DNA of 64,000 bases from Anodontia alba (lineage: Eukaryota > Mollusca > Bivalvia > Lucinida > Lucinidae). Each line of letters begins with the position of its first letter. Within the stretch, counting starts at the first letter, position 1. The notes under the pieces were generated by a model. That model searched no databases and was not told where the DNA came from. It saw nothing but the letters and a program-made list of their open reading frames with translations. Shown here in pieces: positions 20,961-31,779 of the stretch. The position numbers and the translations under genes are program-made. The stretch spans positions 60,434,104-60,498,103 of the forward strand of contig OZ024830.1 in assembly GCA_964016985.1 (NCBI GenBank). Direction: 5' to 3'.

Positions 20961-21220
20961 AGGCGCAGTTGGAATCAGCATCCAATGGCATTCCAAGAGT
21001 CATATGCTAGAACTGACATTTATAAGTACAGTTTCTTCCAAGACACCATTAGGGATTGGAATGCACTCTCCGCATTTATAATCTCCTCTGTTGAAAGTTC
21101 TGAGGGCCCTGTCGCTAGACTGTGAGATCTAGAGACTAGTCTTTGCAATCGTTGGCCCTGGTGAATGAATGTCTATTGATGTATCACCAGTAAAATATTC
21201 TGATTCTGATTCTGAAAGTG
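20961..21220 (+). pseudogene. non-LTR retrotransposon (LINE) 3' end, 5'-truncated
   Basis: A 54-codon frame (20961-21125, stop TGA) reads ...RTDIYKYSFFQDTIRDWNAL. The motif (R)TD..KYSFFP.TIR.WN.LP is the C-terminal tail of reverse-transcriptase ORFs in several LINE clades (jockey/CR1/RTE-like). Here the usual Pro is replaced (FFQD) and the LP is LS. The short 3' UTR (CCCTGGTGAATGAATGTC, GATGTATCACC) ends in a TTCTGA repeat tail at about 21200-21216. Only the terminal part of the element is present, typical of 5' truncation on insertion. The clade cannot be fixed by eye. Confidence 0.75.
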
Positions 21221-21599
21221 TATTTCTTTGATCCAGACGCTGAAGTTTTGATGAGGAAAACAAAGCGGGTAAATTATGCCGATCAGGGAACTGAACAGTT
21301 AGTGAACTCCGAGCATCACGTGAATATGGCTGTGAACTAACTCATTCGAAATGGGCACAAATGCAGGTTTTTGTTAATCTCTAACTGGGATTTTTTCATG
21401 ATATATATGAAGTGGCTCTCTGCAGGTCAAGTAAGTATATATTTAACTTTTAATTTCGCCATTACATGTACATTCCAACATTATAAAAACTTTTATAAGA
21501 AAAGGAAGGTGGGCCGAACCATAAGAATTTTCGATGCAGATTCAAACAACAAGTGTACAGATCGGCCTGTGCGTCCTATTAGACCTTCGCTATTTCCCG
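21221..21599. other. flank of LINE fragment, nothing recognised
   Basis: The ORF at 21371 runs from unique sequence into the satellite array and has no gene-like context. Confidence 0.35.
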
Positions 21600-24510
21600 A
21601 AGTTCAGTTTCTAATGCTCAAATGCTCATACGGGCATTGGACATTCCAACCGGGCATTCAGTTTGAATGCTCAGATGGGCATTGGGAAATTCTACTAGAA
21701 CATTCAGATTTCGAATGCTCAGATTGGCATTCGGCTTTCCACCTGCGCATTCAGATTTCTAATGCTCAGCTGGGCATTCGGCATTCCACCGGAGCATTCA
21801 GATTTCAAATGCTCAGATGGACATCGGGCATTCAATCTGTACATTCAAATTTCGATTGCTAAGATGGGCAGTCGACATTCCACCTGGGAATTCAGATTTC
21901 GAATGCTCAGATGGGCATTGGGCATTGCAGCTAAGCCTTCAAATTTAGGAGATTTCGAACTTGAACAGTCCACCTGTGCATTCAAATTTCGAATGCTCAG
22001 ATTAACATAGGGCATTCCACCGGAGCATTCAAGTTTCGAATAGATCATTCCACCGGAGGATTCAGACTTCTAATGCTCAGATGGGCATTGGGCATACCGA
22101 CTGGACATTCAGATTTCGAAGCGCAGATGGGCATATGCAATTCCACCGGAGCATTCAGACTTCGAGTGCTCAGATGGGCATTGGGCATTTCACCGGAGCA
22201 TTCAAATCAAATGCTTATGTGCATTGACCATTCCACCGGGGCATTCAGATTTCTAATGCTTAGATGGGCAATGAGCATTCCACCGGAGGATACAGATTTG
22301 GAATGCTCAGATGGTCATTGGAAATTCCACCTGGGCATTCAGATTTCGAATTCTCAGATGGGCATTGGGCCTTCCAGATGAGCATTCAGATTTCAAATGC
22401 TCAGATGAGCACTGGGAATTCCATCTTTGCATCTAGATTTTGAATGCTCAGATGGACATTGAGCATTCCACTGGAGCATTCAGAGTTTTAATATTCTGAT
22501 AGAGATTGGGCAGTCCATCTGTGCATTCAAATTTTGACTGCTAAGGTGGGCAGTCGGCATTCCACCTGGGCATTCGGATTTCGAATGATCAGATGCTCTT
22601 TTGGCATTGCAGCTTAGCAGTCAAATTTAGGAGATTTCAAATGCATAGATGGGCATCGGGGTGTCATGTATCTTAAGTCACCGGGGCGTCCAACTGATAC
22701 TGGCTTACAGTTGGGCAAGGCCTGCTATCCTTGTAGCAGGTAAGGGAATAGGGGTTATGTTTTTATTTCTTCTGTTTCTTCACTTATCTTCCTGTTCTTC
22801 TTTCTACCCTGTCCCTCTATTTCATCTACTCTATTATCTCTTCTATCCCTTTTCTCCCTTTTCTCTGGGGGACGACACAAAGTGACCCACAAGGGTTGAC
22901 GTGTCGTTAACCGAACTCAATCAGATAGGCATAGGGCATTCCACCTGTTTGTTTAGATTTCGAATGCCCAAATGGGCTTTTTGCATTCTACCGGAGCATT
23001 CAGATTTCGATTGTTCAGATAAGCATTAAAATTCCAGCTGAGCATTCAAATTTATGACAAATTTTGAATGCATAGGTGGGCATTGGGCAGTCCACCTGTG
23101 CATTCGAATGCTAATATAGGCATAGGGCATTCCATCGGAGCAGTTCAAGTTTAGACAGCTACAATGTGCATTGATCATTCCACCGGAGCATTCAGACTTC
23201 TAATGCTCAGATGGGGATTGGGCATTCCACATGGACATTCAGATTTTAAACGCTTAGATGAACAGTGGCATTCCAGCCCAGCATGCAGATTTTGAATGCT
23301 TAGATGGGCATTGGGCATTCCACTTGGGCATTCAGATTTCGAAGCTCAGATGGGCATTCGTCATTCCACCGGAGCATTCAAACTTCAAGTGCTCAAATGG
23401 TCATTGGAAATTCCACCTGGGCATTCAGATTTCGAGTTCTCAGATGGGCACTGGGCCTTCAAGCTAAGCATTCAGATTTCAAATGCTCAGATGGGCATTG
23501 GGCATTCCATCCGTGCATCTAGATTGCGAATGCTCAGATGGACATTGAACATTCAACTAGGGCATTCAGGTTTCAAATATTCAGATTGGAACTGGGCTTT
23601 CCACCGGAACATTCAGATTTCAAATGCTTAGATGGGCATTGGGCATTCCACCGGGGCATTCAGATTTTAAATGCCCAGATGGACATAGGTATTCCAGCTC
23701 AGCATGCAGATTTCGAATGCTCATATGGGCATTGGGCATTCCACCTGGGCATTCACATTTCGAATCCTCAGATGGGCATTTGGCATTCCACCTTGGCATT
23801 CAGATTTCAAATGTTCAGATGGACATTGGGCATTTAACCTAAGCATTCAAATTTCGACTGCTCAGATGGGCATTCGGCATTCCACCTGGGCATTTAGATT
23901 TCGAATGCTCAGACTGGCACTGGGCAACGCAGCTAAGCATTCAAATTTAGGTGATTTTGAATGCACAGATGGGCATTCCATCTGTTTATTCAGATTTGCA
24001 ATGCTTAGACGGACATTAGGCATTCCACCGGAGCAGTCAGATTTCGAGTGCATTGCAGATTTTGACGGGCATTGGGCATTCCAGCTAAGCATTCAAATTT
24101 AGGAGATTTCGAATGCACAGGTGGGTATTGGACAGTCCATCTGTGCATTTTTGACTTCGAATGCTTAGATGAGCATTGGGCATTCCACCGGAGCATTCAA
24201 ATTTCGAATTCTAAAATGTGCATTGATCATTCCACCGGAGCATTCAGATTTCTGATGCTCAGATGGGCATTTGGCATTCTACCTTGACATTCAGATTTCG
24301 AATGCTTAGATAAGCATTTTACATTCCACCGGAGAATTCATATTTTGAGTGCTCAGATGGCATTGGGCATTCCACCGGAGCATTCTAATTTCAAATGCTA
24401 AAATGTGCATTGATCATTCTATCGGAACAGACTGCTAATGCTCAAACAGGCATTTGACATTCTACCTAGACATTCAGATTTCGAATGTTCAGAGAGGTGG
24501 TTGGATGAGG
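21600..24510. repeat. 47-bp satellite-like array, about 55-60 degenerate units
   Basis: Basic unit AATGCTCAGATGGGCATTGG + GCATTCCACCGGAGCATTCA + GATTTCG, with many substitutions and some indels. Because 47 is not a multiple of 3, a reading frame passes through all three phases of the unit. The unit lacks stops in each phase, so long ORFs appear (HSDFKCSDGHWAFH, GIQISNAQMGIG, AFRFRMLRWALGIP in turn). I do not regard these as genes. The array is interrupted by repeat Z at 22655-22925 and by a variant segment GCAGCTAAGCATTCAAATTT that recurs several times (21930, 22600, 23035, 23930, 24080), hinting at higher-order repeats. Confidence 0.9.
22655..22925. repeat. dispersed repeat Z, copy 1
   Basis: GGGGCGTCCAACTGATACTG, AGTTGGGCAAGGCCTGC, GCAGGTAAGGG, a TTCTTC-rich stretch, CTCTGGGGGACGACAC and GACCCACAAGGGTTGACG with GTGTCGTTAA. 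Copies lie at 24515-24640 (partial) and 46908-47128. The 3' part resembles the tail of a retroposon, but no box A/B or RT is visible. Confidence 0.65.
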
Positions 24511-24514
24511 CGAA

Positions 24515-24640
24515 GGTGTCCTGTAGCTTTTGTCATCGGGGCGTCCAACCGATATTGGCTTACAGTTGGGCAAGGCCTTCTGCCCTTGCAGCAGGTAAGG
24601 GTAAAGGGGGAATGTTGTTATTTTTTGGATCAATCTTTGT
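24515..24640. repeat. dispersed repeat Z, copy 2 (5' part)
   Basis: GTCATCGGGGCGTCCAACCG, TTACAGTTGGGCAAGGCC and CAGCAGGTAAGGG. It ends the satellite array. Confidence 0.65.
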
Positions 24641-25170
24641 ACTGAAGTTCGCCACTAAAACCTAGCTGACTGTATAATTTTAAGTCACTGTGGCCCTCAG
24701 TTTTAGAAACTTGGATCACATTCATATACTGATCCCAAGACATTCTATTCGGATACTACTTGGAACATATGATTATTATATGAACAAGGTCATAATGCAA
24801 GATCCTATGAGCCGGCCCATAAGACTGCCTGTGCGCCCAGTGAAGAGTTTGACGTCACAGCGACAAAAAAAGCATGCCTATAAGTAACCGTTACCTGGAT
24901 TTCGTCTGACACGCGGTTTGGTTACATTGTTCAATGATAATCACGTGGACAACTAACTTGAGGAATTTTTTAGCGTTTGTATACTATGGCTCGATTGTAA
25001 ACAATCGACCCAGTAAGCGATCCAAAAATCATCGTTACATGAGATGGTATCACAGTGCAACATGAAGTATCACTGTGACCAACTATTTAAGAATAGTGTG
25101 TCATATCTCGCTCACCAGATATGCTATAGGTCTCATACTTGGGGTTGGGGAAGGAGGTTATAGCTAGTAA
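24641..25170. other. no gene recognised
   Basis: Single-copy-looking sequence without a supported reading frame. Only the edge of a J-like motif is seen (CCTGTGCGCCCAGTGAAGAG). Confidence 0.35.
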
Positions 25171-25277
25171 CCCAGTAAGCATTCTACATAAATCTATAGC
25201 GGGTCGTTATCGGCCCGTCAGGGTAGCTGACGGGCCGATAACGGCCCGCTGTAGATTCATGTAGAATGCTCGCTGGG
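25171..25277. mobile_element. CCCAG...CTGGG palindrome (family Q), copy 2
   Basis: Arms AGCATTCTACATAAATCTAT and TCGTTATCGGCCCGTCAG with near-perfect complements around a 3-base centre. Flanking dinucleotides are AA on both sides. It is nearly identical to the copy at 34733-34839. Confidence 0.75.
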
Positions 25278-25435
25278 AAAGTGCAATGCGTACCGCAACT
25301 GACTGGAAAGTAGCAGATATGTAGCGTTTTGGAAAAAATGTCAGTAGTATTAACGCTTACAAAATTTAAAAAACAGCCTTGAAAACATAACTTGTAAAAG
25401 TGTCAACAGACGACAAAAAGATTTTATATATATTT

Positions 25436-25568
25436 GCAATGAAAACAGACTTTCACATTGCATGCAAATTGTTTCCTTTTCCTTATTTCTGCATAAAAAA
25501 CTTATGTTGTGGTACTCACTAGAAGTTCTTGGAGACAATTTGCATGGAATGTTAAAGTCTGTTTTCAG
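25436..25568. repeat. inverted repeat carrying half of the A/E core
   Basis: GAAAACAGACTTTCACATTG and GCATGCAAATTGTTTCC pair with GGAGACAATTTGCATGG and AAAGTCTGTTTTC. The loop contains TATGTTGTGGTACTCACTAG, one arm of the shared core of families A and E. Confidence 0.6.
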
Positions 25569-25767
25569 TCGTGAAGAAGAAAAAAGATAAGAAACTATCA
25601 CCAGTTTGTCGTTGCTGAACTTGCCCATAGAGTGGTAACGGTTAACTAGGAATCGGATCAAACAGATATATGCCACATGTATACGTGAAGGGTGTTGGGG
25701 AAAAAGGCAAAGGTATTAAATACCTTGGAGCCACCGTCATAACTGAGTCACTATCACAAGTGATCAT

Positions 25768-25905
25768 GGCTCCAGATAAGGCATTTTTGAGCCGAAAAGT
25801 ACTGATATTCCTGCACTAAAACATATGTTGTGTGTACTCGTTAGAAGCGCCTCGCCGAGGCGCTTCTAATGAGTACCAATAACATATGTTTTGGAGCTAT
25901 GAATA
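25768..25905. mobile_element. MITE family E, copy 1
   Basis: Ends CATGGCTCCAGATAAGG and GGAGCTATGAATA. Core TGTGTGTACTCGTTAGAAGC / GCTTCTAATGAGTACCA, about 25830-25886. It is the shortest of the E copies. Confidence 0.7.
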
Positions 25906-26149
25906 TAGTCCCCAAACACACATCGGTGAAATTAGTACGCGGACAAAAAGAACCTTGGGTTTACTCCAAAATTCAGCAACCTTTAAAAAAAGAGCCTACA
26001 AACGGCTGGTGTAGCCAGTCCTGAAGTATGTATTTCGGTCTGGGATCTCCATATTACAGTTCCTCAAGATCTGATAACTTAGTGCAAATTAGGACTGCCA
26101 GGTTTCTGACCGCAAATTAAAGTTACGAGTCTGGCAGGATGACAGCTTA
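25906..26149. other. no gene recognised
   Basis: Single-copy-looking spacer before the 39-bp array. Confidence 0.3.
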
Positions 26150-27305
26150 AATTGGAATCACCGAAGCAGCTGGCAGTACGACATCTGAAATGGGAATCAC
26201 TGAAGCAGCTGACAGTACGACAGCAGAAATGGGAATCATTAAAGCATCAGTCAGGATGACAGCTGAAATGGAAATCACTAAAGCAACAGGCAGGATGACA
26301 ACCGAAATGGAAATCACTAAAGTATCAGGCAGGATGACAGCTGAAACGGGAATCACTAAAGCATCAGGCAGGATGACAGCTGAAATGGGAATCACTAAAG
26401 CATCAGGCAGGGTGACAGCAGAAATGGGAATCACTAAAGCGTCAAGCAGGATGACAGCAGAAATGGAAATCACTAAAGCAACAGGCAGGATGACAGGTGA
26501 AATGGGAATCACTAAAGTATCAGGCAGGATGACAGCTGAAAAGGGAATCATTAAAGCATCAGGCAGGATGACAGCTGAAATGGGAATCACTAATGCATCA
26601 GGCAGAATGACAGCTGAAATGGGAATCACTGAAGCATCAGGCAGGATAACAGCTGAAATGGGAATCACTAAAGCATCAGGCAGGATGACAGCTGAAATGG
26701 GAATCACTAATGCATCAGGCAGGATGACAGCTGAAATGGGAACCACTAAAGCATCAGGCAGGATGACAGCTGAAATGGGAATCACTAATGCATCAGGCAG
26801 GATGACAGCTGAAATGGGAATCACTAAAGCATCAGGCAGGATGACAGCTGAAATTGGAATCACTAAAGCATCAGGCAGGATGACAGCTGAAATGGAAATC
26901 ACTAATGCATCAGGCAGGATGACAGCTGAAATGGGAATCACTAAAGCATCAGGCAGGATGACAGCTGAAATGGGAATCACTAATGCATCAGGCAGGAAGA
27001 CAGCTGAAATGGGAATCACTGAAGCATCAGGCAGGATGACAGCTGAAATGGGAATCACTAAAGCATCAGGCAGGATGACAGCTGAAATGGGAATCACTAA
27101 TGCATCAGGCAGGATGGCAGCTGAAATGGGAATCACTAATGCATCAGGCAGGATGATAGCTGAAATGGGAATCACTAAAGCATCAGGCAGGATGAGAGCT
27201 GAAATGGGAATCACTAAAGCATCAGGCAGGATGACAGCTGAAATGGGAATCACTGAAGCATCAGGCAGGATGACAGCTGAAATGGGAATCACTGAAGCAG
27301 CGTAG
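26150..27305. repeat. 39-bp minisatellite, about 29-30 units, open on both strands
   Basis: Unit GGAATCACTAAAGCATCAGG + CAGGATGACAGCTGAAATG. The + strand reads 371 codons of a 13-residue repeat (MTAEMGITKASGR; K varies to N or E). The - strand reads 406 codons (DALVIPISAVILP), starting at an ATG outside the array at 27367. The period is kept exactly, with no indel over 1.1 kb. There is no promoter, splice or neighbouring exon evidence for either strand, so I call it a minisatellite. A repetitive secreted or structural protein is possible but unsupported. Confidence 0.85.
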
Positions 27306-27516
27306 AAAGGAAACCATGTTGATTCTCTTATATAAGGGTCTAAAATGCCAAGCACAGCTACCAACATCTGATCTCAAAAGTACATACAGGTTTAGGTAGA
27401 GAGCAGCACTCTCTTGCTTTTCAAGTGCCTTTCGCAAGAATGGATGTCAAGAAATCAAGTGTTATCCCAGCTACAATTAGAGATTGACATGTACTCCCAG
27501 CTTCCACATTGTCCTC

Positions 27517-27795
27517 CATCATGAAAACATACCTATATAATATTGACCCCATGAAACCCCACTTTTATATAGTAAAACTGGGGTTTACAGGGGAATACAT
27601 TATTTTTCTTATTTCTGCTCAAAAACATAGATTGTGGGTACTCGTTAGAACCGCCTCGGCGAGGCGGTTCTAACGAGTACCCACAATCTAAGTTTTGAGC
27701 AGTAATGTGAAAAATATCATAGCTTTTTATCTGAAAATTTTGTTTTTGGAGGTGAAATTTTCTATATATTTGAATAAGCATTTTTTTTTGTAATG
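27517..27795 (-). mobile_element. MITE family A, copy 5
   Basis: CATCATGAAAACATACC and TTTTTTGTAATG ends (both slightly decayed). Core palindrome perfect at about 27636-27690. Confidence 0.85.
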
Positions 27796-27955
27796 CACCT
27801 GAAACTTCTGAGGGTAGATTCTCAAGATTTGTGACATTGTTCAGGTCCAGAGATCAATGGGTTAATCCCGTGTGGTTGATCGCCCTGCTGCGCACCCTTG
27901 GTGAATGAGTGCCTTTGACGTGTCACCTTAACCATCTAGATTCAGATTCAACAAC
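27796..27955 (+). pseudogene. LINE 3' end fragment, second copy
   Basis: ACTTCTGAGGGTAGATTC matches the SSEG(P) end of the ORF at 21090. CACCCTTGGTGAATGAGTGC, GACGTGTCACC and GATTCAGATTCA match the 3' UTR and tail at 21160-21216. Same family, more truncated. Confidence 0.6.
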
Positions 27956-28096
27956 ACATGGTACGAGTCCATTATACAAGATGACAGAAAATCGGGTAAC
28001 GTCCATATATCAGGCCCGAGTCATGCCACAGAGCCTCCCATTCCGGGAATTTTTAAAATTTATGAGGGTCACTAATGTGGCCTGATTGGCCTAATT

Positions 28097-28394
28097 TTGA
28101 TTGATTGAGTTGAGGTTTTACCGGGCCCAGTCTACCCATTAGGGTCATGTCAAGCGAGGTCAGTTTACCTAACCACACTTTTCCTGGACAGGTATAGTCC
28201 TCTTAGCGGTTAACCAGTACTTGCGCATATTATTTCGCTAGAAACTGACCGTCTTGAATCTACGGAAGGGGGAGAATGACTGTAGAAACTATTTCATAAT
28301 CAATCTCCACGACAAAACTGATCCAGCAGGGATCGAACCCGCGACCCCCTGATCACCAGTCAGACTCAAATCCAACTGAGCCACCGAGACCGGT
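28097..28394 (-). mobile_element. tRNA-derived SINE, near-complete
   Basis: Reverse copy with CCACCGAGACCGG, a box B region GGGATCGAACCCGCGACC, and the GAATGACTGTAGAAAC and TAGTCCTCTTAGCGGTTAAC blocks. CTAATT flanks both ends (28091-28096 and 28395-28400). Confidence 0.85.
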
Positions 28395-28685
28395 CTAATT
28401 GTCCTAAACTAGTTTTTCTTGTACACCAGATGAGGAAATCTTTGATTTAATCCAGGGTAGGAATTCTTATCCTTCCCAGGGTAGGACAGAAATCGAGAAT
28501 TCCCACGTGTTTGATATGCACTGGTTGTAATGGACGTTACGTCGCCTTCGTTAAGGTTTACGTCACTGAGCGTAATGACGTCTTTAAACGCTACATTAAT
28601 GTCATAACAATATTGCGGACGTCAGCAATCGAAGTGACTGCATTATTAAAAAAATCTACGTCCAGAAATGAAAGTTGAGTAAGAA

Positions 28686-28785
28686 AAGGAACTTATCATG
28701 GGTGTGAGGGGTAGGTAGAAAAAAATCCGTCCCTCGTGATCACTGTCTGGCATTATTCTATCTACCCCTCACATCCATGATAGAT
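28686..28785. repeat. long inverted repeat
   Basis: ATCATGGGTGTGAGGGGTAG pairs with CTACCCCTCACATCCATGAT. The loop has GATCACTGTCTGGC. No second copy seen in the window. Confidence 0.65.
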
Positions 28786-28799
28786 CCTAATACGACACT

Positions 28800-29750
28800 T
28801 TGGCTGTTTTCAGTTTTGTGAATGTGTTCAATGCTTTCATGGGTCGTTATTTTTAGAATTAATTCATTCTTGAAATTTATTTCCATTGCATTATTCTACC
28901 CGAGCTACTAACTTATTTGATTACAGTATATGTTTATTAATTACAAATAAAGGTACATGTGTCGGTATAAGTTCTTCCTTGACACAGTAAATAATACGAT
29001 CATTTCCCTATATCATTTCGGGTAGTTAAAAGCTTTCAGCCCAACTTGAACAGTAATAGATTCATCATAGGACCAATTAAGCGGTATTGAGCATTGAAAA
29101 CACAATTTTGCCAATAGCAATTCATACCTCGCTACATCAATTTCAATAGAAAGATTTCGTTAGTCAAGCGTTGAGAAAATCTAGATCTTCATTATACTTT
29201 ACACAAACACAGCCATTCGAGCCAGCGCTTGCAACGTTCAGTGATTCTGGTTGGGTGCGGTTGGGAGAATTTCTATTTTCTGTGTAGACTGATAAACCGG
29301 TTATAGCTGTAAAATATTATTTAGGTGATCAACCTGCTGTGAGTGATTTTGTGCAATCTGAGAACTGTGGTATTACAATGGCGACGTAGTGTCAACACAA
29401 GGCGTCATATTTCCTAAACATTCTGACTTTGGAGGTAAATAAGACTAATTGCGGGTACCCGGACGAAGTTTCGTTTCCGGTCATTTCGACCGTTTGGTGA
29501 CCGGAAGTAACCGAAGCAGAGAACCAGTCAGAGGAAGATCAATAAGGCCAGGTAACTTCTTTTTTACATTCCCACTCAATTCCACTTTGCACAAACAGTC
29601 CGCTTCTTTGAACCGCTGTTTGGATGTCTTTCTATTATTAAACGCTACCATAAAACCGCCCACTTATGAGGTTTGTAGATGGAAGTCTAAGCATATCTAA
29701 TACATAGTATAATGATTGGATCGACAGTCCCGAGCGCAGAGTGTAGGCCC
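28800..29750 (+). other. largest repeat-poor block; possible promoter and 5' exon
   Basis: About 950 bases without any family repeat, becoming CpG-richer near 29440-29550 (GGGTACCCGGACGAAGTTTC). AAGGCCAG|GTAACT at about 29551 could be a donor. If joined to the acceptor at 39666 the frame just upstream holds TAA, so this would be a 5' UTR exon of the gene starting at 39739. Speculative. Confidence 0.25.
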
Positions 29751-29829
29751 AGGTCAGATGCAATAGTAGGCGATATCTGATCGGGGCCTATAGCTGTATT
29801 TCCACACATCAAATAGATAGAGTTGGACC

Positions 29830-30290
29830 GCGTCAAGCGAAAGAGTGACATCGCAAAATGCACAGATTCAGATCATAATGCATGCTCCAAGTATCATTCG
29901 GGTATTTGCTCTCCATTGAAACATTCTATAGTATCCAATAATTATCCCCGCGCTTGGGCGATGGGGATATTGTGAACGCTTCCGTCCGTCCGTCACGCTA
30001 TCTCCTACTAAATCACTGGGCGGAATTTAACCAAACTTGCTATATGACTTCCCCTCTTGGTAAGGGTATGCGAGAGCAACTTTTTCCATACGTCCGTCCG
30101 TCACGCTGTTAGCAACATAAGCACGGAGCATGGGGCTATTGCGAAGGAGTGTCATCAACTTCGCAGTCTAGTTCTTTTTCTGGACAGTAACGGCCCTAAT
30201 CAGACTGCTGATCTGGGCCTTCGCTGTCCGCATATTCCCGAAGACACGTTTTTGCATGGCATGGCCCTTGTAATTTATTAGTTAAAAGGT
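29830..30290. repeat. dispersed repeat L, copy 2, with array-like insert
   Basis: ACCGCGTCAAGCGAAAGAGT, ATTCTATAGTATCCAATA and TTTTTGCATGGCATGGCCC frame it. Inside (29942-30110) is CCGTCCGTCCGTCACGCT and TTTAACCAAACTTGCTATAT, matching the long-period arrays at 37640-38520. Confidence 0.5.
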
Positions 30291-30618
30291 ATGTGTTCGA
30301 ATATTTAGGGTAAAATCGGTATACAAATGGTAGTTTTCTTTCACAAGAGTCCATTCATTTCTGTTTTCAAATATCTACAAATTCAATCAATAAGATAATG
30401 TCACGCGCCAGAAGTCGTTTGATACCCCCTTAGGAAATCCTTTCTGGTCTTTCCCACGCTAAATGAAACCCGAATGTCTTCCGGATACACGCACAGTCTG
30501 GTCTTCGTCTTTGCTGTTCTTAATTAAGTATGGTGTAGTTTAGAATTATGGCTGTGACAAGCCTGCACGTATTCCTGGGTACACAAGGTAAGTTTCTCAT
30601 GACACACATCGAAATATA
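30291..30618. other. no gene recognised
   Basis: Contains a J-like fragment (ACACGCACAGTCTGGTCTTC); otherwise nothing supported. Confidence 0.3.
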
Positions 30619-30830
30619 TTAACCCTTCTAGCGCCAAGCAAAATTTTTAGCAGATGATATTATTTGTTTTTCAGAGAAAATAAGTCTTGACATTACGTGT
30701 GAATCGTCTGCCAAGCAGACGATTCACAGGAAATGTCAAGACTTGTTTTCGTTAAAAAATAAAACAAAAATTTATACATGTGTTTCAAAATGTCGTCTGC
30801 TGCAGTTGTGATTTACGTTTAAAGGGTTAA
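30619..30830. mobile_element. MITE family D, copy 2
   Basis: TTAACCCTTCTAGCGCCAAG and ACGTTTAAAGGGTTAA ends. Centre GTGAATCGTCTGCC / GGCAGACGATTCAC within AAATAAGTCTTGACATT / AATGTCAAGACTTGTTTT arms. This is the canonical D layout. Confidence 0.8.
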
Positions 30831-31590
30831 AGCACTCTCAATTGATTATCCGACGGGTATATATACAGTTATAACATCACTTTTCTAGCTGGGTACAGCA
30901 AATTGATAATCGATTGAGAAACACGACATGGTAGTTTCCGACATGTTTACCCCACATTATACAAAACGAAATAAGGGGTGTTTAACACTTGTCTGGACTG
31001 CGTTCAAAAGTGGAAAGTAATCGCGAACGTTTGGCCGAGGATCACTGTACCTAATGACGAGGCCAACAGGAGCAGGGGCACAGGGCAGAACACCCGCTAC
31101 GCAGTCCAGGTACTTACCACAATGACGTACTGCAATGTACCTTCTTAACATCGTCAAAAAACGATGATTCTACACTCGTCGCTATGAAAGCGAGCTTCCA
31201 CAACAAGGCTGTAGAAGTATCTATTCCGTTCCTCTTTTGACTTCGCTCCGAAGTACCAAATCTATTACAGTTCTCGTTTTCTCTTGACTTCTCCACGAAG
31301 TCACCAACTGCCCATGTAACGCTGCCAGGGACACCATTCCCTACTGCCGGGATCCGGAGATGACGGTGATGTCACTTCTTATCCCAATGCCATCAAAGGA
31401 AGAGCCGAGTCCTTCACGGTACGATCACCCATCCAGGTACTAATCGCAATGTACGTTGCTTAACTTCGCAAAACAAACAAGCAAGCAGTCTATCGCCTTT
31501 GCTATAAAAGCCGTTTTCAACCTAAAAGCGGTAGAAGTGACTGTATACTATTCTATATGAGCGGGACAAAGCATTTCTTACAAGACTGCA
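30831..31590. repeat. hairpin P, copy 2, in otherwise unassigned DNA
   Basis: 31015-31095 holds ACCTAATGACGAGGCCAACA, the same loop as at 17850, within arms AACGTTTGGCCG... / CAGGGCAGAACACC. The arms differ from copy 1. A GTACTTACCACAATGACGTA / GTACTAATCGCAATGTACGT pair (31110, 31437) shows a ~330-bp tandem duplication (31110-31440 versus 31437 on), partly decayed. No gene. Confidence 0.45.
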
Positions 31591-31750
31591 TGTGTCCCCA
31601 GCGAAGAATCTGCTCAGCCTGCGCAGTCTAAACAGTCTTCACAGGACACTTTGTGGGTAGCCAATGATCTTTTAGCATCTTCAAACGAACAGCATCGGCC
31701 CTGATCAGACTGCGCGGATGATCTGAGTCTTCGCTGGTGGCACATGCAGT
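31591..31750. repeat. family J, two hairpins
   Basis: GCGAAGAATCTGCTCAGCCT / GCGCAGTCTAAACAGTCTTC and CCCTGATCAGACTGCGCGGA / GATGATCTGAGTCTTCGCTG, the first decayed. Confidence 0.55.
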
Positions 31751-31779
31751 TTTGTAGGAAATGTTGTGCCCGGGCTCAT

